The notes under the pieces are model-generated. The model ran no database searches. It saw only the letters and a program-made list of their open reading frames with translations, and was not told the DNA's origin. The position numbers and the translations under genes are program-made. Positions 34,772-42,082 of a stretch of DNA of 64,000 bases are shown in pieces. The DNA comes from CAZRQL01 sp964602415 (lineage in GTDB: Bacteria > Bacteroidota > Bacteroidia > Cytophagales > Flammeovirgaceae): contig CAZRQL010000001.1 in NCBI GenBank assembly GCA_964602415.1, forward strand, positions 62,001 through 126,000, written 5' to 3'. The stretch's first letter is position 1; every line of letters begins with the position of its first letter.

Positions 34772-34806
34772 AGTGTAAAAGGGGGGTGGCTCATCGGTTT
34801 TACACT
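34772..34806. repeat. Inverted repeat between tRNA-Leu and rsgA
   Basis: AGTGTAAAA (34772-34780) and TTTTACACT (34798-34806) are perfect complements with a 17-nt G-rich spacer. It may be a stem-loop, a protein-binding site or a transposon-end relic; no transposase is nearby. Confidence 0.5.
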
Positions 34807-34908
34807 TACTATTATGAATTGCAACGGATAATAGCTACTATGTTAATATTCTCTAAGTTGTAAGAATATAGCGAACCAATAACTACTTTTACCGTATAAA
34901 AACTGTAC

Positions 34909-35826
34909 TTGAATTCTTTAGGACAAATCACTAAATCCACGGGCATGTGGTACACAATAAGAAGCCAGCAAGGTACTTTAATCAAAGGGAGGTTGCAGGG
35001 TAAACATAAGTTATTAGATTTAAAAATAACCAACCCCATTGCTGTGGGTGATTTTGTTGGGTACTTCATTGAAAAAGACGGCAATGCCACAATTACAGAG
35101 ATTGTGGAGAGAAAAAACGCGATAGTCAGAAAGTCCACCCACAAAACAGCTCATAGCCACATTATAGCTGCCAACATAGATTTGGCCATTGTAATGGCTA
35201 CTCTTCACACCCCCAGGACATCTACCGGGTTCATAGACAGGTTTTTGGCTGTTTCTGAGAGTGCCGAAATTCCCGCGATGGTACTTTTCAATAAAGTTGA
35301 TTTGTACAATCAACACGACAGGGAACATCTTGCTGCACTTACAAACATATATGAATCAGCGGGATACCCTACTGTTGGTATTTCTGCTTTAATTGGTTCA
35401 TCTTTAGACTACCTTCGGGAGATTTTTTCCAACAAAGTCGTACTCATTTGCGGGCACTCGGGCGTTGGTAAATCTACACTGCTCAACGCGCTCATACACA
35501 CAGCCACCCAAAAAACGGCTCAAGTTTCTTCTTTTGCAGACAAAGGAGTACATACCACCACTTTTGCAGAGATGTTTGAGAATGGAGATTTAAAAATTAT
35601 TGATACTCCGGGAATAAAAGAATTGGGTATTCTGCATATAGCCAATGAGAATTTAGATTTTTGTTTTCCTGAGTTGCGAAAAGTTGCCCCGCAATGTAAG
35701 TACCATAATTGTTTTCATCGCTCAGAACCCGGTTGCGCGGTAATTGATGCGGTTGAGAAACATCACATTCCTCTTAGCCGTTATTTGAGTTATATTAGTA
35801 TTTTAGATGGGTTTGACAACAGATAA
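34909..35826 (+). CDS. rsgA: Ribosome small-subunit maturation GTPase RsgA
   Basis: A 305-residue circularly permuted GTPase. An OB domain at the N-terminus (ITKSTGMWYTIRSQ, then KITNPIAVGDFV) precedes the G domain with its motifs in permuted order: FNKVDL (G4), GHSGVGKSTLLN (G1), the switch region, and IDTPGIKELG (G3). A zinc-binding C-terminus contains CKYHNCFHRSEPGC. RsgA helps 30S assembly. The start is TTG 34909, because the family's N-terminal strand (xxKSTGxWYxV) must be included, which excludes the later ATG at 34945. It heads an rsgA-KTSC-SPFH run. Confidence 0.9.
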   Translation: MNSLGQITKSTGMWYTIRSQQGTLIKGRLQGKHKLLDLKITNPIAVGDFVGYFIEKDGNATITEIVERKNAIVRKSTHKTAHSHIIAANIDLAIVMATLHTPRTSTGFIDRFLAVSESAEIPAMVLFNKVDLYNQHDREHLAALTNIYESAGYPTVGISALIGSSLDYLREIFSNKVVLICGHSGVGKSTLLNALIHTATQKTAQVSSFADKGVHTTTFAEMFENGDLKIIDTPGIKELGILHIANENLDFCFPELRKVAPQCKYHNCFHRSEPGCAVIDAVEKHHIPLSRYLSYISILDGFDNR

Positions 35827-35835
35827 TGTAAGTTT

Positions 35836-36111
35836 ATGTCAGAAATAATAAAAACAAAAGTTGCAGTAGATTCAAAGATTTTATCGTTTCTTGTTTACGA
35901 CAGATCAACTAAAGTGCTCGAAGTTTTTTACAAGCATGGCAAGTACAAGATCAAGCCATTGATAATAAAGGATGTAGAACAAGAACAATACGACTCTATC
36001 TTAGCATCTGATTCCATCGGACGTGCAGTTGAAAGGCTTAGGCAGGCTCAAAAAGAACAACACTCTTTTTTCGGATGGCTCAAGTCCAGATTCAAAGGCT
36101 ATTATTTTTAA
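35836..36111 (+). CDS. KTSC-like small protein
   Basis: A 91-residue protein. The central part, AVDSKILSFLVYDRSTKVLEVFYKHG, followed by LASDSIGRAVERL, fits the pattern of the KTSC domain (Ser-x-Ile-x-x-x-x-Tyr-Asp ... Leu-x-Val-x-Phe-x-x-Gly). KTSC domains occur alone or at the ends of nucleic-acid enzymes such as lysyl-tRNA synthetases, with an uncertain binding role. The C-terminal tail (FFGWLKSRFKGYYF) is basic and aromatic. It starts 9 nt after rsgA, so it may be translated with it. Assignment is moderate because the domain is short. Confidence 0.5.
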   Translation: MSEIIKTKVAVDSKILSFLVYDRSTKVLEVFYKHGKYKIKPLIIKDVEQEQYDSILASDSIGRAVERLRQAQKEQHSFFGWLKSRFKGYYF

Positions 36112-36146
36112 TTTCTTTGCATATTTGGGATTAAAATTTTAGCTCT

Positions 36147-36989
36147 GTGGCCTTTGTTGAACATAAGCCTTTGATTTCCAGTATCCCTACGAAACAAGAT
36201 GCAGTTCCTAAGTTTGTACCTGCCTCAGGAGCGGTTACAGCGATAGTTCATACTTTTCTTGTAATTATCGGAATGTTCTTTTTAGTAACAGAGCCCCTAG
36301 GCCCTTTAGGTTTTTTTATGCTTTTGTTAGCGGCTGCGATGTTCAAGGGCTATTTTGTTGTTAATATATTAGAAGCAAAACTGCTTCAGATTCATGGTAA
36401 GTTTAAGGGGGTGGTAGCTCAAGAAGGCTTTTATTGGGTAAATCCTGTGGCTAAGCTGCAAACAGTTTCCCTGAAATCAAAAATTGTAAACAAAATTAAT
36501 TACGTCTGTTATGACAGGAATGGAGCTAAAATTTTGATTTCCTTCAGTTTTACATGGAAAATTTCTAAACCTGATGTTGCTTTTTTTCAAATTGATAACG
36601 TTGAAGAAGCCGTTGAGAGAAAAGCTGTTTCTATCGTTAACTCTCTGTCAGCCATTTATCCGTACCAAAGTGACTCTCTTGGACAGATAGACTTTCGAGA
36701 TGGGGTGGCAACTATCGCTCAATTAGCTGACAAACAGCTACAAGATGGAGTCCAAAAATTCGGAATCAGTATCGACGGTTTTCAGATTGATGCCGTAAGT
36801 TTGGATATGAGTTCTTTGCTAAATCCCAAACTTAGGGCTTTGAAGGCCATCGAACAGGCAAAAGAAGTTGTTTTAGCCCTTAGGAGTAACGAAAGTATCC
36901 ACAAACTCACTCCAGAAGAGGAAAAGAAACTCTATTTAGAAATCGTTGCCAAATATTGCTCTTACACAGCGACTTTTACAAATACGTAA
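36147..36989 (+). CDS. SPFH-domain membrane protein
   Basis: A 280-residue protein with two hydrophobic segments (about 30-75) and an SPFH/band 7-type domain (about 85-240): GFYWVNPVAKLQTVSLKSKIV, then DRNGAKILISFSFTWKI, EEAVERKAVSIVNSLSAIYP and QLQDGVQKFGISIDGFQIDAV. SPFH proteins form large membrane scaffolds linked to stress or protease control. The start codon is GTG at 36147. It is the last gene of the rsgA-KTSC run, 35 nt after the KTSC gene, and stands directly before the ribosomal protein operon promoter. Function in this organism is unknown. Confidence 0.8.
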   Translation: MAFVEHKPLISSIPTKQDAVPKFVPASGAVTAIVHTFLVIIGMFFLVTEPLGPLGFFMLLLAAAMFKGYFVVNILEAKLLQIHGKFKGVVAQEGFYWVNPVAKLQTVSLKSKIVNKINYVCYDRNGAKILISFSFTWKISKPDVAFFQIDNVEEAVERKAVSIVNSLSAIYPYQSDSLGQIDFRDGVATIAQLADKQLQDGVQKFGISIDGFQIDAVSLDMSSLLNPKLRALKAIEQAKEVVLALRSNESIHKLTPEEEKKLYLEIVAKYCSYTATFTNT

Positions 36990-37006
36990 AAACTTTTTCA
37001 AAAAAA

Positions 37007-37036
37007 TTTGGCGACAATTTTTTTTTATTAACTTTG
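37007..37036 (+). promoter_or_regulatory. Promoter of the rplC-led ribosomal operon
   Basis: TTTG at 37007-37010, 18 nt including a T-run, then TAACTTTG at 37029-37036. Both boxes are exact matches to the Bacteroidota consensus. Expected start of transcription is about 37040, which leaves roughly 120 nt of leader. Confidence 0.6.
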
Positions 37037-37094
37037 CAGCCCATTTAAGGAAAAACACAACCTCTTAGGAAGTATGGTTTTTAGCCAACACAAG

Positions 37095-37127
37095 AATTCA
37101 ATTAAGTTGAGAAGCAACAATTGAATT
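37095..37127 (+). promoter_or_regulatory. Leader hairpin upstream of rplC
   Basis: AATTCAATT (37095-37103) pairs with AATTGAATT (37119-37127); within it GTTG (37106-37109) pairs with CAAC (37115-37118) around a 5-nt loop, with an AA bulge. Such a structure in a ribosomal protein leader may be a binding site for autoregulation, as L4 does in other bacteria, but that is an inference. Confidence 0.5.
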
Positions 37128-37164
37128 ATCTTGAAACTACCTAAAGTTGTTTAAAAGTAAAATT

Positions 37165-37788
37165 ATGGCTGGTATTATCGGAAAGAAAATTGGCATGACC
37201 AGTGTGTTTGATGCCAATGGAAAAAATCTTGCTTGTACGCTTATACAAGCAGGCCCTTGCGTAATAACACACGTAAAAACCAAACAGACAGATGGTTATG
37301 ATGCCATACAGTTGGCTTACGGTGAGCGCAAAGAAAAGAACACCCCTCAAGCAATGATAGGCCACTTCAAAAAAGCCTCAACTACTCCCAAAGCTAAATT
37401 GGTTGAATTTGACTCTTTTGGCGGTCAAAAGTTTGAACTTGGTCAGTCTGTTACCATCAATGATGTATTTGTTGAAGGAGATAAAGTAGAAGTAATCGGG
37501 CAATCAAAAGGCAAAGGCTTTCAAGGTGTCGTTAAAAGACATGGTTTTCAGGGGGTTGGTGGCCAAACCCACGGGCAACACAACCGCCTCCGCCACCCGG
37601 GTTCTATCGGCTCTTGTTCTTATCCTTCACGAGTTTTTAAAGGCATTCGCATGGCAGGCAGAACAGGTGGAGATAGGGTAAAAGTCAAAAACCTCAGAAT
37701 CATCAAGATTTATCCTGAACAAAACTTAATGCTCGTAACGGGCTGTGTACCCGGTGCAAATAATTCTTACGTAATCATCGAAAAATAA
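37165..37788 (+). CDS. rplC: 50S ribosomal protein L3
   Basis: A 207-residue L3. It starts MAGIIGKKIGMTSVFD and has the conserved core KGKGFQGVVKRHGFQGVGGQTHGQHNRLRHPGS in pieces, then FKGIRMAGRTGGDRV. It binds near the 3' end of 23S rRNA and starts 50S assembly. ATG 37165 gives the family N-terminus. It is the first gene of the operon: rpsJ, which normally precedes it, is not present, and an SPFH gene lies upstream instead. Confidence 0.97.
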   Translation: MAGIIGKKIGMTSVFDANGKNLACTLIQAGPCVITHVKTKQTDGYDAIQLAYGERKEKNTPQAMIGHFKKASTTPKAKLVEFDSFGGQKFELGQSVTINDVFVEGDKVEVIGQSKGKGFQGVVKRHGFQGVGGQTHGQHNRLRHPGSIGSCSYPSRVFKGIRMAGRTGGDRVKVKNLRIIKIYPEQNLMLVTGCVPGANNSYVIIEK

Positions 37789-37794
37789 ACTACC

Positions 37795-38415
37795 ATGGAA
37801 CTCTCAGTCTACAATATAAATGGTCAGCAAACCGGTCGGTCGGTTGTTTTGCCTGATTCAGTTTTTGCTGCTACACCCAACGATCATGCTATTTATCTGG
37901 ATGTCAAAAATATACTTGCCAACAAGAGGCAAGGTACTCACAAATCTAAGCAACGCAATGAAATAGCCGGTTCCACACGCAAGCTAAAAAAACAAAAAGG
38001 AACAGGCGGTGCGCGTGCAGGTAGTATTAAGTCACCTACTATTGTGGGAGGCGGACGTATATTTGGACCCCAACCCAGAGACTATGGGTTCAAACTCAAC
38101 AAGAAAGTTAAGCGTCTGGCTCGTGTGTCTGCACTGACCCACAAAGCCAATATGGAGGCACTCACAGTGGTCGAAAGTTTCACATTTGATGCTCCAAAGA
38201 CAAAAAATTACCTTAATTTTTTGTCTCAATTTAAATTTGAAGGAAAGAAGAGTTTATTCATTCTGTCAGATTCAAATCCAAATGTGTACCTCTCTTCACG
38301 CAACATACCCGGTGTCAAAGTGTTGACATTTGATAGTATAAATACGTACGAAATTTTGAATGCTGACCGCATTTTTATATCAGAAAATGCAGTAGCAAAA
38401 TTTGAAACCATCTAA
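37795..38415 (+). CDS. rplD: 50S ribosomal protein L4
   Basis: A 206-residue L4 with the conserved extended loop: KQRNEIAGSTRKLKKQKGTGGARAGS in pieces, then GGGRIFGPQPRDYGFKLNKKVKRLA. L4 lines the peptide exit tunnel. In some bacteria it represses its own operon by binding the leader RNA; a hairpin leader exists here upstream of rplC. It follows rplC by 6 nt. Confidence 0.97.
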   Translation: MELSVYNINGQQTGRSVVLPDSVFAATPNDHAIYLDVKNILANKRQGTHKSKQRNEIAGSTRKLKKQKGTGGARAGSIKSPTIVGGGRIFGPQPRDYGFKLNKKVKRLARVSALTHKANMEALTVVESFTFDAPKTKNYLNFLSQFKFEGKKSLFILSDSNPNVYLSSRNIPGVKVLTFDSINTYEILNADRIFISENAVAKFETI

Positions 38416-38426
38416 ACATAAACCAC

Positions 38427-38717
38427 ATGGTACTCAAAAAACCTCATTTAACAGAAAAAGCCAACTCTCTACAACAAAAAGGTGTTTACACTTTTGTTGT
38501 TGACTTACGCGCGAACAAAGAAATGATAAAAAGAGATGTAGAGAAACTCTTTTCAGTCAATGTAGTATCGGTCAACACCATGCGCTACAGAGGCAAATTC
38601 AAGTCAAGATTTACAAAAAACGGCACTTTAGCCGGTCATAGAGACCAGTTTAAAAAGGCAATTGTTACATTGAAAGAAGGCGAGTTTATTGATATTTACG
38701 GCAATACAAACGAATAA
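38427..38717 (+). CDS. rplW: 50S ribosomal protein L23
   Basis: A 96-residue L23: KPHLTEKANSLQQKGVYTFVVD, then ANKEMIKRDVEKLFSVNVVSVNTM. It forms part of the exit-site docking platform for trigger factor and SRP. Its stop overlaps the rplB start (TAATG). Confidence 0.96.
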   Translation: MVLKKPHLTEKANSLQQKGVYTFVVDLRANKEMIKRDVEKLFSVNVVSVNTMRYRGKFKSRFTKNGTLAGHRDQFKKAIVTLKEGEFIDIYGNTNE

Positions 38718-39547
38718 TGGCAGTTTCTAAATTAAGACCGATTACGGCTGGCACACGCCACAGAGTCGCACCGGACTTTTCAGATCTCACGACCGACAAA
38801 CCGGAAAAATCCCTCTTGGTGCCCATCAAAAAGTCAGGAGGACGGAACAATTATGGTCGTATGACAATGCGTTACATGGGTGGTGGGCACAAACGCATGT
38901 ATCGTATCATTGACTTCAAGCGACTCAAACACGGCGTGAAAGCTGAGGTTTTGTCGGTGGAGTATGACCCCAATCGCAATGCCAGGATTTCATTGGTTCA
39001 GTATGCAGATGGGGAGAAATCCTACATTTTGACTCCCAATGGATTGAAAGTAGGACAAACTGTCGTATCAGGCCCGGGAATCGCTCCGGAAGTAGGCAAT
39101 GCCCTCCCATTGGGTGAGATTCCTGTTGGTACAGTAGTTCACAACATAGAATTGAAGCCGGGCAGAGGAGGAGCTATGGCAAGAAGTGCAGGATCTTATG
39201 CCCAGATTTTAGGTAGGGATAGCAAATATGTCATTTTGAAAATGCCTTCCGGTGAAACGAGGATGGTATTACAGACATGCTATGCTACGATAGGCAGTGT
39301 ATCAAACGCTGACTTTATGAATGTTCGTTTGGGTAAAGCCGGTCGCAGTCGTTGGCTTGGTATTCGCCCCCGCACACGCGGCGTGGCAATGAACCCTGTT
39401 GATCACCCTATGGGTGGAGGGGAAGGTAGGGCCTCAGGTGGACACCCGCGCTCACGCAAAGGTCTGTATGCCAAAGGCTTGAAGACCAGAAAACCACGTA
39501 AGTATTCAGATCATATGATTGTCAGCAGGGCTAAAAAGAATAAATAA
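38717..39547 (+). CDS. rplB: 50S ribosomal protein L2
   Basis: A 276-residue L2 with GGGHKRMYRIIDFKR, the central SH3-like region, and the highly conserved C-terminal NPVDHPMGGGEGRASGGHP region, whose histidine matters for peptidyl transferase activity. It ends KGLKTRKPRKYSDHMIVSRA. It overlaps rplW by one base and precedes rpsS by 2 nt. Confidence 0.97.
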   Translation: MAVSKLRPITAGTRHRVAPDFSDLTTDKPEKSLLVPIKKSGGRNNYGRMTMRYMGGGHKRMYRIIDFKRLKHGVKAEVLSVEYDPNRNARISLVQYADGEKSYILTPNGLKVGQTVVSGPGIAPEVGNALPLGEIPVGTVVHNIELKPGRGGAMARSAGSYAQILGRDSKYVILKMPSGETRMVLQTCYATIGSVSNADFMNVRLGKAGRSRWLGIRPRTRGVAMNPVDHPMGGGEGRASGGHPRSRKGLYAKGLKTRKPRKYSDHMIVSRAKKNK

Positions 39548-39549
39548 CA

Positions 39550-39831
39550 ATGGGAAGGTCACTAAAGAAAGGCCCTTATATTGACATGCGTCTAATGGGT
39601 AAAGTTGAAAAAATGAATAATTCCGGAAAAAAGCAAGTGATTAAAACTTGGTCGAGACGCTCCACGATTACTCCGGATTTGATTGGGCACACTTTTGCTG
39701 TTCATAACGGCAATAAATTCATTCCTATCTATGTTACTGAAAACATGGTGGGGCATAAACTCGGTGAGTTTGCAGGGACTCGCAATTTTCGCGGTCATGG
39801 CGGTAATAAAAAAGATAAAGGCAAAAGATAA
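39550..39831 (+). CDS. rpsS: 30S ribosomal protein S19
   Basis: A 93-residue S19: MGRSLKKGPYIDMRLMGKVEK, then IKTWSRRSTITPDLIGHTFAVHNG in pieces and VTENMVGHKLGEFAGTRNFRGHGG. It binds 16S rRNA with S13 in the small subunit head. Its stop overlaps the rplV start by one base (TAATG). Confidence 0.97.
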   Translation: MGRSLKKGPYIDMRLMGKVEKMNNSGKKQVIKTWSRRSTITPDLIGHTFAVHNGNKFIPIYVTENMVGHKLGEFAGTRNFRGHGGNKKDKGKR

Positions 39832-40238
39832 TGGAAGCAGTAGCGATACTCCGAAACTCCCCCATTGCGCCTCGAAAGATGCGCCTCATCGTAGATACGA
39901 TTAGGGGTAAAAATGTAGGCTCAGCTTTGCAGTTGCTCAAATTTGAGCGAAAAGCAGGTGCCTTGGCCGTTCAAAAATTACTTCTTTCTGCCATATCCAA
40001 CTGGAGAAATAAGTTTGATGAAGCAGGCGATGTTGACGAACTCTATATAAGTCAAGTTTTTGTGACTGATGGCAAAACTATTAAACGTTTTCGTCCTGCA
40101 CCTCAGGGAAGGGCATACAGAATTCGTAAAAGATCAAACCATATTACGTTGGTAGTGAGTAAATATGTGAAGGAGTCTGAGCTGACAAGTCAGGTTGAAG
40201 ATCAGCAAAATCAAATCCAAGACCAAACTGAAGCGTAA
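39831..40238 (+). CDS. rplV: 50S ribosomal protein L22
   Basis: A 135-residue L22. It has LRNSPIAPRKMRLIVDTIRGKNV, LLLSAISNW, and the loop region VTDGKTIKRFRPAPQGRAYRI, which reaches into the exit tunnel. A hydrophilic tail (TSQVEDQQNQIQDQTEA) extends the C-terminus. rpsC starts 11 nt later. Confidence 0.97.
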   Translation: MEAVAILRNSPIAPRKMRLIVDTIRGKNVGSALQLLKFERKAGALAVQKLLLSAISNWRNKFDEAGDVDELYISQVFVTDGKTIKRFRPAPQGRAYRIRKRSNHITLVVSKYVKESELTSQVEDQQNQIQDQTEA

Positions 40239-40249
40239 AAAGAATTGAA

Positions 40250-41122
40250 ATGGGACAAAAAATAAATCCAATCAGCCTTAGATTAGGTTATATCAAAGGA
40301 TGGGACTCAAATTGGTATGGAGGAAAAGATTTTTCCGACAAACTCATAGAAGACGATATGATACGCAAGTATGTGGAAAAGAAAATACCCAATCCCAAAT
40401 CAGGCGTATCGAAGATTATCATTGAGAGGACTCTCAAGAGATTGATACTCACCATCAACACTGCACGTCCGGGAGTTGTTATAGGCAAGCAAGGCCAAGA
40501 AGTGGACAAAATGAAGGAAGAGCTTAAAAAACTCACCAACAAAGATGTCCAAATCAATATTTTTGAAATTAAGCGTCCTGAACTGGATGCCAAATTGGTT
40601 GGGGATTCTATCGCTCAACAGCTTCAAAGCAGGGTTTCTTATCGCCGAGCCATGAAACAAGCGATTCAAAATACGCTTAGAGTAGGGGCTTTGGGAATAA
40701 AAGTAAAAGTCTCCGGTAGATTGGGAGGAGCAGAAATAGCTCGCTCCGAAGGATACAGAGAAGGCAGGGTGCCTTTGCATACACTCAGAGCCAATGTGGA
40801 TTATGCGATTTGTGAAGCACAGACCGTTTATGGAAAAATAGGCATTAAAGTCTGGATATTTAAAGGTGAAATTTATGGTAAGCCCGATCTTTCTCCCAAT
40901 GCCAATGCAGATAAGCGTTTGACAAATCCTTCAGTAGAAGAAACAAGACGCCCTGAGCAGAAAAGTGCCTTCAAAAGAAATGATAGGGGTGAGCAGGGAG
41001 GTGATTCTGATGCCAATCGCAAAGGCCCGGGTGCAAACAATGGCAACCGCAGAGGAGGCTCCGGTGGTGGCAACAACAACCGCAGAGGGGGTGGAAGTAA
41101 TAATAACAACCGTTCAAGATAA
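40250..41122 (+). CDS. rpsC: 30S ribosomal protein S3 with low-complexity tail
   Basis: A 290-residue S3. It starts MGQKINPISLRLGYIKGWDSNWYG, has the KH domain (TARPGVVIGKQGQEVDKM) and the conserved C-terminal domain (GRLGGAEIARSEGYREGRVPLHTL in pieces, then IGIKVWIFKGEI). From about residue 225 a tail rich in Asn, Gly and Arg follows, which is longer than usual. The next gene is rpmB rather than rplP, so the S10 gene order breaks here. Confidence 0.97.
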   Translation: MGQKINPISLRLGYIKGWDSNWYGGKDFSDKLIEDDMIRKYVEKKIPNPKSGVSKIIIERTLKRLILTINTARPGVVIGKQGQEVDKMKEELKKLTNKDVQINIFEIKRPELDAKLVGDSIAQQLQSRVSYRRAMKQAIQNTLRVGALGIKVKVSGRLGGAEIARSEGYREGRVPLHTLRANVDYAICEAQTVYGKIGIKVWIFKGEIYGKPDLSPNANADKRLTNPSVEETRRPEQKSAFKRNDRGEQGGDSDANRKGPGANNGNRRGGSGGGNNNRRGGGSNNNNRSR

Positions 41123-41133
41123 ATTACGACAGT

Positions 41134-41373
41134 ATGGCTAAAATGTGTGACCTAACGGGTAAAATACCCCAAAAAGGTAATAGGGTATCTAAATCCAACA
41201 ATAAAACCAAACGTAGGTTTTACCCCAATTTGCAGACCAAAAGATTCTTTTTGCCAAGCGAAAATCGTTGGATTGAGCTAAAAGTTTCTACTTCTGCTCT
41301 TCGTACCATTGATAAGTATGGAATTGAGGCAGTTCTTGACAAAGTAATGAGAGAAGGTTTTATCAAATCATAA
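41134..41373 (+). CDS. rpmB: 50S ribosomal protein L28
   Basis: A 79-residue L28: MAKMCDLTGKIPQKGNRVSKSNNKTKRRF in pieces, then PNLQTKRFFLPSENRWIEL. It lies near the E site of the large subunit. In Bacteroidota rpmB-rpmG-DUF4295 is a common trio, usually apart from the S10 operon; here it continues directly after rpsC with 11 nt between. Confidence 0.95.
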   Translation: MAKMCDLTGKIPQKGNRVSKSNNKTKRRFYPNLQTKRFFLPSENRWIELKVSTSALRTIDKYGIEAVLDKVMREGFIKS

Positions 41374-41379
41374 TCAGTC

Positions 41380-41568
41380 ATGGCAAAAAAATCTAAAGGA
41401 AACCGAATTCAAGTGATTCTTGAATGTACTGAGCACAAGAACTCAGGCATGCCGGGCACTTCTCGCTACATCACAACTAAAAATCGGAAAAATACCCCCG
41501 AAAGAATTGAGCGCAAGAAGTACAATCCGGTTCTTAAAAAGTACACCCTTCACAAAGAAATTAAATAA
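41380..41568 (+). CDS. rpmG: 50S ribosomal protein L33
   Basis: A 62-residue L33: GNRIQVILECTEHKNSG, SRYITTKNRKNTPERIERKKYNPVL in pieces, and KYTLHKEIK. Only one cysteine is present, so it is a zinc-free (C-) form. It sits 6 nt after rpmB and 7 nt before the DUF4295 gene. Confidence 0.95.
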   Translation: MAKKSKGNRIQVILECTEHKNSGMPGTSRYITTKNRKNTPERIERKKYNPVLKKYTLHKEIK

Positions 41569-41575
41569 TTGAAAT

Positions 41576-41728
41576 ATGGCTAAGAAGGTTGTTGCTACAC
41601 TAAAAAAAGAAGGTGGCGTGAAGTACGCAAAGGTAATTCGAGCTACCAAATCTCCTAAGACAGGTTTTTATACTTTTAGCGAAGTGATTGTTACTGAAGA
41701 AAAAGCTCAGGAACTTATTAAAAACTAA
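41576..41728 (+). CDS. DUF4295 family small basic protein
   Basis: A 50-residue ORF: MAKKVVATLKKEGGVKYAKV, then IRATKSPKTGFYTFSEVIV and a short helical end. It matches the DUF4295 family found next to rpmG in Bacteroidota, and its basic, compact nature and position suggest a ribosome-associated protein, although its function is not established. The usual next gene, ftsY, is absent: a terminator follows. Too short for many gene callers. Confidence 0.85.
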   Translation: MAKKVVATLKKEGGVKYAKVIRATKSPKTGFYTFSEVIVTEEKAQELIKN

Positions 41729-41736
41729 AATGTGTC

Positions 41737-41773
41737 AAGCCCTAAATATTAACATCATTTAGGGCTTTATTTT
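41737..41773 (+). terminator. Terminator of the ribosomal protein operon
   Basis: Perfect 11-bp stem AAGCCCTAAAT (41737-41747) / ATTTAGGGCTT (41757-41767), 9-nt loop, followed by TATTTT. It begins 8 nt after the DUF4295 stop codon. Confidence 0.9.
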
Positions 41774-41948
41774 GCTACGCATCTAATTGTAAGGTAAATG
41801 TATCTCTTTGACTGTTGTTTTTTTATTGCAGTCCTCTATTCCTTCTTTACCTTCGATGATTTATATTTTTTCAGATGCGAATAGCATCTATGTATCGAAG
41901 TATCACTTCTGTGTCAACTCTAAGCAATTTTAACATCAAAATCTTACC

Positions 41949-41977
41949 TTTAGTTTGAAACTTTTGTCCTACTTTCG
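41949..41977 (+). promoter_or_regulatory. Possible sprA promoter
   Basis: TTTA at 41949-41952, 17 nt, TACTTTCG at 41970-41977. Each box differs from the consensus by one base; about 105 nt of leader would follow. Confidence 0.3.
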
Positions 41978-42082
41978 CCCAACTAACTAAAAGTAAATCT
42001 TATTGAGAGCAGAAGTACAGCATGAATGGTAGTAAATCCAAACTGCCATAATTTTTTTGATGAATACTTTGATTGATTTCCA

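Larger units (their letters stand above)
34544..34908. other. Intergenic region between tig and rsgA (tRNA, terminator, inverted repeat)
   Basis: It contains a terminator (34565-34592), tRNA-Leu (34601-34682) and an inverted repeat (34772-34806). The remainder, 34807-34908, shows no gene and no clear promoter for rsgA. Confidence 0.6.
41729..42082. other. Intergenic region before sprA
   Basis: It starts with the ribosomal operon terminator (41737-41773) and ends at the sprA ATG. A possible promoter is TTTA (41949-41952), 17 nt, TACTTTCG (41970-41977), one base off consensus in each box. The rest shows no gene and only a weak 5-bp stem near 41874-41889. Confidence 0.5.
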
